This document shows, in pieces, positions 43,452 through 54,289 of a DNA stretch of 64,000 nt; the first letter of the stretch is position 1; each line of letters begins with the position of its first letter. The notes beneath the pieces were generated by a model. It was not told the origin of the DNA, made no database searches, and saw only the letters and a list, made by a program, of their open reading frames with translations. The translations under genes were made by a program, and so were the position numbers. This DNA is from Alternaria dauci (Eukaryota > Ascomycota > Dothideomycetes > Pleosporales > Pleosporaceae), in contig NC_091281.1 in assembly GCF_042100115.1 (NCBI RefSeq), forward strand, positions 248,001 to 312,000, given 5' to 3'.

Positions 43452-45031
43452 ATGGGTCTTCGTCACTCTTTTGAGCCCCAAGGCGCACTCCGCCTTTTTT
43501 CAAACATTGTTCTCGCTGGTTCTCTTCTCTCCAGTGCTCTAGCCCAGGATGACAGCACCAGGCTCCGAGATTGCTTGACCAGCACTAGCATTCTGCCCTC
43601 CCTAGCCTCCTTTTCTGACGCTGCAAACTGGGAGACCGTTACCGCTCCATGGGCTCGACGGTTCAACCCTGAGCCAGCTGCTGTTGTTGTCCCCCGTAAC
43701 AGGGATGAAGTGGCTGCTGCTTTAGCTTGCGCTGTTGAGGCTGGCGTAAAGGTTTCGCCACTGAACGGCGGACATTCCTATGGAGCCTATGGTCTCGGAG
43801 GTGTCGACGGAGCACTTGTGATCAACATGGAGCGCTTCACCGAAACCTCTTTTGACCCGGCCAAGAACCTGTTCACGTATGTCTTATCAACGCCAGGATC
43901 CAGATTTATTTAACTGACAATCACAGCTACGGTGGAGGTAGCCGTGTTGGACCGGCCGCAACATGGCTCTGGGAGAACCATGGACGCCATTTCCCTCACG
44001 TCCGAGCCAACTGGGTCGGTCTCTCCGGCTCGTCCATTGGTGGTGGCTTTGGTACTACCAGCCGTTTCCTCGGCACTCCGATGGACAATCTTGACAGCGT
44101 TGAAGTGATGCTGTACAACGGCACCATCGTGACTGCCTCCCGCACGGAGAATCCCGAGCTCTTCTTTGTTATCCAAGGTGCTGGCTCATCCTACGGTATC
44201 CTTCTGTCTCTGACTACCCGTACCTGGAAGCCAGAGTTTGAAATCGCCACAAACTTCACAATCTCGCTCGGTGCTGTGGACATTGACACTGGTGTCCAAG
44301 CCTTGATGGATATTCAAGAGTGGGCCATGACCGAAGCCCCCGATACATTCGCTCTGCGATGGCAGCTTGCAGGCGAGTGGAACGGCAGCGGTTACTTCTA
44401 CGGTAACCCTGATGAGTTCGATGCCCTTTTCGCTGGCCTCGTCGAGCGCCTCCCCAATACCACTGTTACTACCAAAACCACTGCGGACTTCTGGGCCATG
44501 GAAAACTTTGCCGCCCCCTTGCTCAACGGAACTGCCGACACCTTCCCTCCACGCAGCATGTACTTGCAAGCCCTTGTCCTCCGCAAGGATCAGCCTTTCA
44601 CATTTGAGTCTGCCAAGGCACTGTACCAATACACCACCCTCGCCTTCAACCGCACTGACCTGACCAAGTTTGGCTTCTTGGACCTTTGGGGCGGTGTCTC
44701 CCGCGACGTCGATGATTCCAAGCAAGCCATGGCCTACTCTAACAACCAGTGGCTCATCCGATGGGAGGGACGTCTCGCCAATGGCCTGACTCAGTGGCCT
44801 GCTGATGGCATTGAGTACATGCAAGCTGGTTTCAGGCCGTTCCAGGAGCAACTGAAGAAGGAGGGTGTACCGCTTAGGGGATTCGTCAACTACCGCGACA
44901 CTGAGCTTCCGCTGGAGGAGTGGAGCGTCCGACTCTACGGTGACAACTTTGAGAAAATGAAGAGGATCAAGGCCGAGTTGGACCCCCAGGGAGTATTTAC
45001 CACCCATGCGCAGAGCATTCCTTCATCGTGA
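43452..45031 (+). CDS. Secreted FAD-linked oxidase, glucooligosaccharide-oxidase (AA7)-like, 509 aa
   Basis: Exons 43452-43876 and 43927-45031 with a GTATGT...CACAG intron join N-L-F-T to Y-G-G-G-S-R. A signal peptide lies near residues 15-31 (S-N-I-V-L-A-G-S-L-L-S-S-A-L-A-Q). The FAD domain has P-L-N-G-G-H-S-Y-G-A-Y-G, with His108 as the expected covalent FAD ligand. The second loop reads R-A-N-W-V-G-L-S-G-S-S-I-G-G-G-F-G. In GOOX-type enzymes a Cys two residues before the aromatic gives the second bond; here it is Ala169, so single linkage is expected. The C-terminus shows V-N-Y-R-D-T-E-L and a Y-G-D-N-F-E-K-M-K segment typical of the BBE domain. AA7 enzymes oxidise oligosaccharides and release H2O2; the substrate is inferred by family. 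Confidence 0.87.
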
Positions 45032-45332
45032 GTAGTCCTCGGCTAGTTTTCGATGGCACCCATTGATGAGAGGCAGGAATGTGTGATAGATTGAGAGGAG
45101 AAAGGAAGTTGTGTAGATATTCCAAAGAAATAGCTGTGAATACATTTGTTAAAAGGTTGAACAGTTCCACTTCATGCACTGGTGCTGAATGTTGTATCTT
45201 TTGATTGGTGTGTCGGCAGTACCGCCTCGCAGAGCTGGCATGTCTTTCAATCGATTGCAAATTATATACAAGAAGCTGTGTTACCTTGATCCACGCATCA
45301 CGTCGTAGGTAGCAACCATCAGCGGTGACGAC
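45032..45332. other. Gap between convergent genes
   Basis: 301 bp of shared 3' flank between the AA7-like oxidase (+) and the glucanase (-). Nothing else was seen. Confidence 0.55.
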
Positions 45333-46320
45333 TTAACAAGTCAGGTCAAAAAACGGCGTGTTGTTCTCCTTCGGGGTGATGGCGAAGGACAAATCAGTTT
45401 GGGCAGTGTTCGCATCCTTCAGAGTGTACCAGAAGGTGTTGCGCGTGCCGAAGAGCGAGCAGCCGACTTCATCCCAGTAGCGCTTGGCATTCTCGAGAGA
45501 AGCAACAGCAGCGCCAGAGTTAGGACCAACTACACAGCAGTCAGCATCATGATGTTCAAGCACCAGTTTGGAATTTTAACTTACTTCGTGGCCATCCGGT
45601 CTCGGTGACCCACACGGGCTTCCCACCAGACACACCCTCAGTCTGTCCTACAGCGGTGAAAAAGTTCTCGCGTGCTTGGTCGATGGAGTTGGGCTTGGTA
45701 GTTTCAAAGTATGGGAAAGAGTTGTGTCCAAGCCAGTCGACAGTATTAATAACACCGCGGTTCTCAGGTAGGACCCAAGCAGTCCATGTGTCCACATGAC
45801 CAATAGGCTTGCCTTCGAGTGCAGTGCCACGGATCCAGTCGCGCATCCAGCCAATGTAGCCCTCAATCTCAGCACCAGTTGCACCAACACCAGCATTGCT
45901 TTGCACACCCTGTGGGCTACTGCGGTACAAGTCTTCAGATCCTACGCTGATGCCAATGATCTTGTCGGTGAAAGCGCTACCAAGGTCCCTCGCACCTCGA
46001 ATCAAGGCGCTGAGCTCATTCTCGTAGGCAGCACGTCCGGCACTGGCCCAGAGACCAACGAGAATCTGCGTGTCGGTATCTATGGCCGCTTGGAAGGCAG
46101 AGATAGGGTCTGCTGCTGTGCCGCACTGAATTGAAGTGTACAGGCGTGCTGTGTTGAAGCCTGAAGCTCCGGATAAGCTCTTCGCCTCATTGAAGAAGCG
46201 CACGAAGTCGTTGTATCCGCGACATGAGCCATCAGCGTTGGTGGCGCCGTAGTTGAAGCCCTTGCTTTGCGCGAAGGCGGTAGATGCCAAGGCGACGATC
46301 GAAGCAGCTTTTGCCCACAT
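45333..46320 (-). CDS. Secreted GH17 glucan endo-1,3-beta-glucosidase (310 aa)
   Basis: Exons 46320-45585 and 45529-45333 with a GTAAGT...GTGTAG intron joining G-W-P-R to I-G-P-N-S-G. The signal peptide is about residues 1-18 (S-I-V-A-L-A-S-T-A-F-A-Q). The mature protein starts G-F-N-Y-G-A-T. The GH17 acid/base lies in I-S-V-G-S-E-D-L-Y (Glu129) and the nucleophile in V-T-E-T-G-W-P (Glu240). The ending Y-W-D-E-V-G-C-S-L-F and T-F-W-Y-T-L-K-D-A fits the Bgl2/Scw/eglC-type family, which remodels beta-1,3-glucan in the cell wall. No C-terminal GPI signal is visible, so it is probably soluble or wall-associated. It is the last gene before the AT-rich block. Confidence 0.9.
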
Positions 46321-46974
46321 TGCGAGAGATTAAAAGATAAGTATTAGGCCGACTTGAAAGATACCAAAGTGATGTGCTTGCAAATGAATGGGAAAGTATC
46401 GACGATTTATGGGAACAGGGAGCCGGGGTTTAAAATAGAATGTTTGCCCCTGCGCATCATCAGTGGCTGCATGCCAACCTAAATGACGTGTTGAGGCTCG
46501 TACTTTTCTTTGCCAAGAGCTGTTGAATGGCGATCATCCGAATGCAACGCTGGGCAAAAAGTTAGGCAGCGTGCGGCTCTGCAGAACAATCGCAACAACG
46601 TTCGTCTTTGCCAACTGAACAAAGATGATGTATCGTGACGCATAGTGTCGTGCGCGTGTATCTGAGAGTATTGATCCTCGACAAGTCGAGCAGGACCGTT
46701 GCTAGCTAGGTAGTCCTGGTGCTGGGCTGAACAGCTTCGGAAACAGCTGTCGCCGTGTGGCATGCATGACGGCACAAATAGCAACGATATCTCGGCAGTC
46801 AATTCAGACGTGCGTTGGTCTCGAACACGCGGTGTGGTGAAGATACGGTCAAGCTACAGCTGCCCAGACGGATGATGTGGGGTAGAATTCTTAGCAACGC
46901 GAGAACCACGGACCACGTTTACGTGGCCGGCAATTTCCTATCGCCCCTGATAGCTCCACGGTCTTCGCTAATCA
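46321..46974. other. Glucanase promoter and edge of the AT-rich block
   Basis: About 650 bp of ordinary composition upstream of the GH17 gene. A TTTAAA element at 46430-46435 is a weak TATA candidate. Composition changes abruptly at about 46970. Confidence 0.5.
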
Positions 46975-47304
46975 TAAAATATATATAAGTAGGTACAGGA
47001 ACAGAGTAGAGCTATTATAGGAAAGATAAAATAAATTCCTCTAATAAGGATTTACTTAAAGTAAAGATAAACAACTACTAAGGTATTTTTTTTATCGTAA
47101 GCTATGCTATATAAATAAGGGTATAATTAAGATAAGCTCTTTACTAACTTATAATTATAAATATATAAGTAAAAGTAAGGCTATAAGTTTATTTAAATAA
47201 CTATAATACTAGATATCTTTTAACGTAATCTATAGGCGAGCTAGCTATACGTCTAAGTTATATACCTATACTAAGACCCTACTAAAACTATAACTATCTA
47301 TAAT

Positions 47305-48681
47305 TATAATTTTTTGTTTTCTGCAAGTAGGGGGGTATTATTAAAATAAAACTTTAAAAAAGTAAAAAGTAGCTATCCCTCTACTTATTAGTTATAAAAG
47401 TAAATAAAAAAGATAAAGTAATAACGCGATTTAAAAGCTAGACTAATTAGTATTTTATAGTAGTAAAGCTCTAACGTCTATACATAAAAACTAAAGTTAA
47501 AAAAATTTGCTAAAGGTAACTAAAAAAGACACCTATTAGAAACCTTAGTAGAGGTCTAATAGGGATTACTAGTATTAGCTAGTAATATAATTATAATGTG
47601 TTATAAAGGGAAGAGGATATAGTATCTTTACTATAATTAAGCTTACCTAGAATTTTATATATTTCTATAAAAACCTAGCTACTTCTAACCTTTATACTAA
47701 TACTAACTTACTTTAAGTATCCTACTATATATAATTAAATTATACTATATATAAATACTATATATCCCTTAAGGTAACTTATTATAGCTATCTAGCTAGG
47801 CTAGTATACCCTCTCTAGTAAGGAGCCCCTTCACCTATTAAATATAAATAATATAAGCCCTACTACTATATATACTAAGGAGCTAAATCTAGTAGTTAGT
47901 AAGAAGCTAGAGAAGTAAATACCTCTAATACTCTAAATCCTTAGTAATAGTAAATCTATTAGCTAGTACCTTATTAAGAGGTCTAGGGTTAGTAATATTA
48001 TAATAAAAGTAACCTATAAGTAGACTAGAATATAGTATCTAAAGAGGGTTATAAAGTATAAGGAAATTATCTATACTAACACCTACTACCTTATTAATCT
48101 CCTTATATTTAGCTACCTTACCTACCTAACCTTTAGTAAGTAGAGTAAAGAGACTAAGAGATAGCTATACTACTAAGCTATTAATATTAAAAGAGCGCTT
48201 AAAGACTAGTATCTTAGGCTTAAGGAGAGGGAGTTTAAAGAGATACTATAAGGATAAGAGAATAAGGCGTAGGCTATACTACTATTAATATTCCTCTAAC
48301 TAAAGCTAATTATTAAGTAGTAGTAGTAGCTACACTATAAGTAGCTAGTTAGTTATTCTTAGGAGGGGGTAGAGGTAGTAGTAGTAGAGGTAGTAGTAGT
48401 AGTAGTAGTTATAAAGGGTAGATATAGTAAAGGATAGTAGAGGATAGTAGAAGATAGTAGGGGATAGTATATAAGTTAGAAAGTTACTATAAATTATCTT
48501 ATCTCTAGTAAGTATATAATACTATTATATATCTTTAGTATCTAGTATTTATAATATACTATATATATACTAGTAGTACTAAATATAAGTATAAGCTTAT
48601 AGTTACCTAGTTAGCACTTTATTTTAAAAAAAGTCTCTAAATATACTATAATAATAAAAAAAGTCTATAAAGGCTAAAGCT
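47305..48681 (-). repeat. Repeat unit A, copy 1 (left arm of the inverted repeat)
   Basis: It matches the reverse complement of 49251-50620 over its whole length, including the GTAGGGG/TATTATT terminus, the (TAG)n stretch and the TATAAAGGCTAAAGCT end. It carries an open-looking stretch with lysine/glutamate-rich helical character once stops are ignored (around 48130-48330), so unit A may once have encoded a protein. Boundaries are by eye, within about 15 bp. Confidence 0.75.
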
Positions 48682-49250
48682 AGATCTATAATTATATAGT
48701 AGTATTATAGTAGAGTATTTTATTACTAATTCTCTATTAGGAATAGGTACTTAATATAGTAAGTAGATATAGAAATATAAAAAGGAGTATATATTATAGT
48801 TATTATCCTATAGCTAAATACTATTTAGCTAGTTTCTATAAGGCCTCTTTTTCTTATACTACCCCTAAGCCTAATAGTTCTTTAACTACTTATACTTCCC
48901 TTAGTTTCTCTACTATAGTATATAAAACTATAATTAGCCTTAGCCCTTATAGACTTTTTTTTTTATAATTATAGTATATTTAGAGTATTTTTTTAAGATA
49001 AAGTATTAACTAAGTAACTATAGGCTTATATAAGCCTATATTTAGTACTACTAATATATATATAGTATATTATAAACGCTAGACACCCCCCCCTAGGCCT
49101 TAGGGATAGGGCCTATAGTATTATCTTATATTATATTACTAAGAAATTTTAAAACTAAGCCTAAATAGTCCTAGTATATCTAGAAGTCTCTTTTTACTTA
49201 TAATACCTTTCTATCTACTCTACCTATATTATACCCTACTTAGCTTTAGC

Positions 49251-50620
49251 CTTTATAGACTTTTTTTATTATTATAGTACGTTTAGAGACTTTTCTTAAG
49301 ATAAAGTACTAACTAGGTAACTCTAGGCTTATATAAGCCTATATTTAGTACTACTAGTATATATATAGTATATTATAAATACTAGATACTAAAGATATAT
49401 AATAGTATTATATACTTACTAGAGATAAGATAATTTATAGTAACTTTCTAACTTATATACTATCCCCTACTATCTTCTACTATCCTCTACTATCCTTTAC
49501 TATATCTACCCTTTATAACTACTACTACTACTACTACCTCTACTACTACTACCTCTACCCCCTCCTAAGAATAACTAACTAGCTACCTATAGTATAGCTA
49601 CTACTACTACTTAATAATTAGCTTTAGTTAGAGGAATATTAATAGTAGTATAGCCTACGCCTTATTCTCTTATCCTTATAGTATCTCTTTAAGTTCCCTC
49701 TTCTTAAGCCTAAGATACTAGTCCTTAAGTACCCTTTTAATATTAACAGCTTAGTAGTATAGCTATCTCTTAGTCTCTTTACTCTACCTACTAAAGGGAA
49801 GGTAGGTAAAGAAGCTAAATATAAAGAGATTAATAAAGTAGTAGGTATTAGTAAAAATAATCTCCTTATACTTTATAACCCTCTTTAGATACTATATTCT
49901 AGTCTATTTATAAGTTACTTTTATAATAATATTACTAACCCTAAACCTCTTAATAAAGTACTAGCTAATATTTTAACTATTACTAAAGATTTAGAGTATT
50001 AAAGGTATTTACTCCTCTAGCTCTTTACTAACTACTAGATTTAGCTCTTAGGTATATATAAGGCTTATATTATTTATATTTAATAAGTTAAGGGGCTCCT
50101 TACTTAAGAGAGTATACTAACTTAGCTAAATAGCTATAATAAGTTACCTTAAAAGATATATAGTATTTATATATAGTATAATTTAATTATATATAGTATA
50201 ATTTAATTATATATAGTAAGATACTTAAAGTTAATATTAGTATAAAGGTTAGAAGTAGTTAAGTCTTTATATAACCTTCTCTTAGTTATAGTAAATATAC
50301 TATATCCTCTCTCTCTTTAATAATATATTATAATTATATTACTAGTTAATAGCTAGTAATCCCTATTATACTCTCCTAAGGTTTAATAAATATCTTTTTT
50401 TAATTACTTTTAGTAAATTTTTTTTAACTTTAGTTTTTATATATAGATGTTAGAGCGTTACTACTATAAAATACTAATTAGACTAGCGTTTAAACTATAT
50501 TATTACTTTTTCTTTTTTTATTAACTTTTATAACTAATAAGTAGAGGGATAGCTACTTTTTACTTTTCTAAAGTTTTATTTTAATAATACCCCCCTACTT
50601 ATAGAAAATAAAAAATTATA
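49251..50620 (+). repeat. Repeat unit A, copy 2 (right arm of the inverted repeat)
   Basis: Reverse complement of copy 1, separated from it by a 569-bp loop (48682-49250). It ends CCCCCCTACTTATAGAAAAT. A partial copy of its last ~240 bp follows at 50876-51117. Partial copies of its first ~90-150 bp occur at 48936-49083 and 52755-52853. Confidence 0.75.
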
Positions 50621-51267
50621 CTAAATATTATCTACTTACCTTAGGGTTTATAGTCCTTATATCTAAATTCTATTTAGTAATACTACTATAGTAGGCGTTA
50701 TAAGGGTTTTTTTTCTTAAAATATTATCCTAGGCGTTTATTTAGCCTTTATAATAAATAATAAGTAGTAATTTCTTAAGCTAGTAGTTTAGTTAATAGTA
50801 TTTATCTATAAATTCTAATATACTAACCTAGTACTTTAACTAAAAGTAATAGAGTTTTTACTATTTAAACCTAAGGATAAGGTTTAATAGATATTTTATT
50901 TTAGTTACCTTTACTAAAAATATTTTAACTTTAGTTTTTATATATAGATATTAGAGCTGAACTACTATAAAACGCTAATTAGTCCTATATCTAAACTATA
51001 TTATTACTTTACCTTTTTTATTAACTTTTATAACTAATAAGTAGAGGGATAGCTACTTTTTATTTTTTTTTAAGTTATATTTTAATAATACCCCTATACT
51101 TATAGAAAATAAAAAATCTTAAACCTAAAGACTAGATTAAATAACTTATAGGAGTTTATATTATAAGCTATTCTTTATTTAATATAAAGATCTATTTATA
51201 GAAAGACTTAGATATAATAAGTAATAGATTCTAATAGTTTACTATTATAGCTACTATAAAGAACGTG

Positions 51268-52649
51268 TTTATTTAAATAATAAATATACTAGTAAAAGAT
51301 ATAAGTATAATACTATTAAAAGATACTATAATAAATTATAGTAAAGGTATTTTTCCTAAACACCTAGTTTTACTATATATAGCTATATATAATTTAATAA
51401 TAGATAGGTTAAAACTAAAGCCCTAAACTTTAAGTAGTTCTAGATAGTTATAGTAACGTTAGGAAGAAGAGGAGTTAAAGTAGAAAAGGAGTTTTTTAGT
51501 TAATAACTATAGTTTATAGCTTACCTCTAGGCTTCTAACTATAGTACTTAAGGCTATAGAAATATTTAAGTAACTACTTTTCGAATTTATATTTCTTAAC
51601 TTCTACTTTAATACTCTAGCCTAAAGCTTACTACTAAAGAGAAATATCTTCTTTAATACTATATACCTTATAACCTATAATCACGTTATAGGCGTTAAAC
51701 AGCTATTCCTAGAGTTATAGATAGTACTTAACGTTAATACTAATATAGACGTAAAGCACTAGTATACTAAGGATTCAATTAGCTTAAATTAAAATAATCT
51801 TAAGCCTTATAGTATCTTAAGCCCCTTCCTAAATACCTACCTCTCCTCTCTTAACTTTTTAGATAATACTACTAAGGACTAATATAAAATTCTCTTTTAT
51901 ATAGATAGCCTATTTACTATAACTCTTATTTACCTAGGTAGTATTACTTTACTAGCTAGTACTAGGATAAATATAAAAGTAAAGTTATCTATTACTATAG
52001 AGTAGAACGTTTGTATTAAGAAGCTAAGTAATATAATAGTAGCTAAGGGTACGCTTATAATAGAGTCCGAAGCGTATATTAAGATAGTTATAAGTAGAGA
52101 CTATAATAGATAGCTATAGTAGGTCCTTAGCTAGCTTATCCCTATCTTATAATTATATTAAGTAGGGATAGCTAATAATTAATTTAATAATAATAATAAT
52201 AATATAGGAGGCTTAGGATATAGTATAATAGGACTTATTAGGTGCGTAGTAGCTATAGAGGAGTTTAGGTAATAGTACTACTAATATATAGGCTTTATAG
52301 CCGCTTAAAGGGAATTATAATCGTAATTATAATCATAATTATAACTATAACTATAACTATAACTATAACTATAATTATAATAGCGGTGGTGCTGCTTACG
52401 CTCTTAAAATATAATTACTATAATATAATAGGGCTTCTACTTAATCTCTAGGTAGTGTTAGTAGTAATTGTAATAGTAGGGATATTAAGGCGGTATAGGG
52501 CGTGATGTAGGGGATAGATAGAGAGGTGTTATAGGTAAAAAGAGACTTCTAAATACGCTAGGATAGTTTAGGCTTAGTTTTAAAATTTCTTAGTAACGTA
52601 ATATAAGATAATACTGTAGGCCCTATCCCTAAGGCCTAGGGGGGTAAAG
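51268..52649 (+). repeat. Repeat unit B, copy 1 (direct repeat)
   Basis: From TTATTTAAATAATAAA to GGCCTAGGGGGG. It is collinear with 52856-54287 and ends in the motif ATAGGCCCTATCCCTAAGGCC. The last ~150 bp also occur inverted in the loop at 49085-49245. Confidence 0.72.
52340..52376 (+). repeat. (ACTATA)n hexanucleotide repeat
   Basis: Five to six tandem units are read directly. A shorter version is at the matching place in unit B copy 2 (about 53987-54012). (TAA)n tracts lie nearby at 52188-52203 and 53848-53873. Confidence 0.8.
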
Positions 52650-52855
52650 AACGTGTTTAATAAGGGGAATTAGCTAAAAAGTATAGATTTAATTAAGAAA
52701 CTTCTAGGTAATAAAATTCTAATTAATACTATTATTAGCTAATAAATAGTAGATTTAGCCTTAGCCTTTATAAACTTTTTTTTTATTATTATTATAGTAC
52801 GTTTAGAGACTTTTTTTAAGATAAAGTACTAACTAAGTAACTATAGGCTTATACT

Positions 52856-54287
52856 TATTTAAATAATAAACGTACTAGTAAAAGACATAAGTATAATACT
52901 ATTAAAAGATACTATAATAAATTATAGTAAAGGTATATTTCCTAAATACCTATTTTTACTATATATAGCTATATATAGTTTAATAATAGATAGGTTAAAA
53001 CTAAAGCCCTAAACTTTAAGTAGTTCTAGAGAGTTATAGTAATATTAAGGAGAAGAGGAGTTTAAGTAAAAGAGGAGTTAAAGTAGAAGAGGAGTTAAAG
53101 TAGAAGAGGAGTTAAAGTAGAAGAGGAGTTAAAGTAGAAGAGGAGTTAAAGTAGAAGAAGAGTTTTTTAGTTAATAACTATAGTTTATAGCTTACCTTTA
53201 GGCTTATAACTATAGTACTTAAGGCTATAGAAATATTTAAGTAACTACTAACTCTTTAAATTTCTTTTTCTTAATTTCTAATTTAATACTCTATCCTAAA
53301 GCTTACTACTAAAGAGAAATACCTTCTTTAATACTATACGCCTTATAATATATAACTACGTTAAGGGTGTTAAGTAGCTATTCTTAGAGTTATAGATTAT
53401 ACTTAATATTAATATAGATATAAAGTACTAGTATACTAAGGATTAAATTAGCTTAAACTATAATAATCTTAAGCCTTATAGTATCTTAAGCCCCTTCTTA
53501 GATACCTACCTCTCCTCTCTTAACTTATTAGATAATACTACTAAGAACTAATATAAAATTCTCTTCTATATAGATAGCTTATTTACTATAACTCTTATTT
53601 ACTTATATAGCGTTACTTTACTAGCTAGTACTAGGATAAATATAGAAGTAAGGTTATTTATTACTATAGAGTAGAATATTTATATTAAGAAGCTAAGTAA
53701 TATAATAGTAGCTAGGGGTATACTTATAATAGAGTAAGAGGTGTATATTAAGATAGTTATAAGTGTAGACTATAATAAATAGCTATAGTAGGTCCTTAGC
53801 TAGCTTATCCCTATCTTATAATTATATTAAGTAGGTATAGCTAATAATAATAATAATAATAATAATAACGTAGGAGGCTTAGGATATAGTATAATAGGAG
53901 CTAGATACGTAGTAGCTATAGAGGAGTTTAGGTAATAGTACTACTAATATATAAGCTTTATAGCTACTTAAAGGGAATTATAATTATAACTATAACTATA
54001 ACTATAATTATAATAGTAGTAGTACTTACGCTCTTAAAATATAATTACTATAATATAATAGAGCTTCTTAATCTCTAGGTAGTATTAGTAGTAATTATAA
54101 TAGTAGAGACGTTAAGGTAGTATAGGGCGTAATATAGGGGATAGATAAAGAGGTATTATAAGTAAAAAGAGACTTCTAAATATACTAAGATAGTTTAGGC
54201 TTAGTTTTAAAATTTCTTAGTAATATAATATAAGATAATACTATAGGCCCTATCCCTAAGGCCTAGGGGGGGTAAGAACTATTATAG
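52856..54287 (+). repeat. Repeat unit B, copy 2 (direct repeat)
   Basis: Second copy, same orientation, starting about 1.59 kb after copy 1. It is slightly longer because of an expanded 17-bp minisatellite near 53054-53161. Point differences are mostly C/T or G/A, as expected from separate RIP hits. Confidence 0.72.
53054..53161 (+). repeat. 17-bp minisatellite, about six units
   Basis: Unit GAGGAGTTAAAGTAGAA is repeated in tandem with near-identity. The matching position in unit B copy 1 (about 51472-51510) has only one to two units. A 17-bp period does not preserve a reading frame. Confidence 0.85.
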
Positions 54288-54289
54288 AA

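Noticed and set aside
44186..45007. 273-codon open frame antisense to the AA7-like oxidase
   Set aside because: Shadow of a well-supported sense gene.
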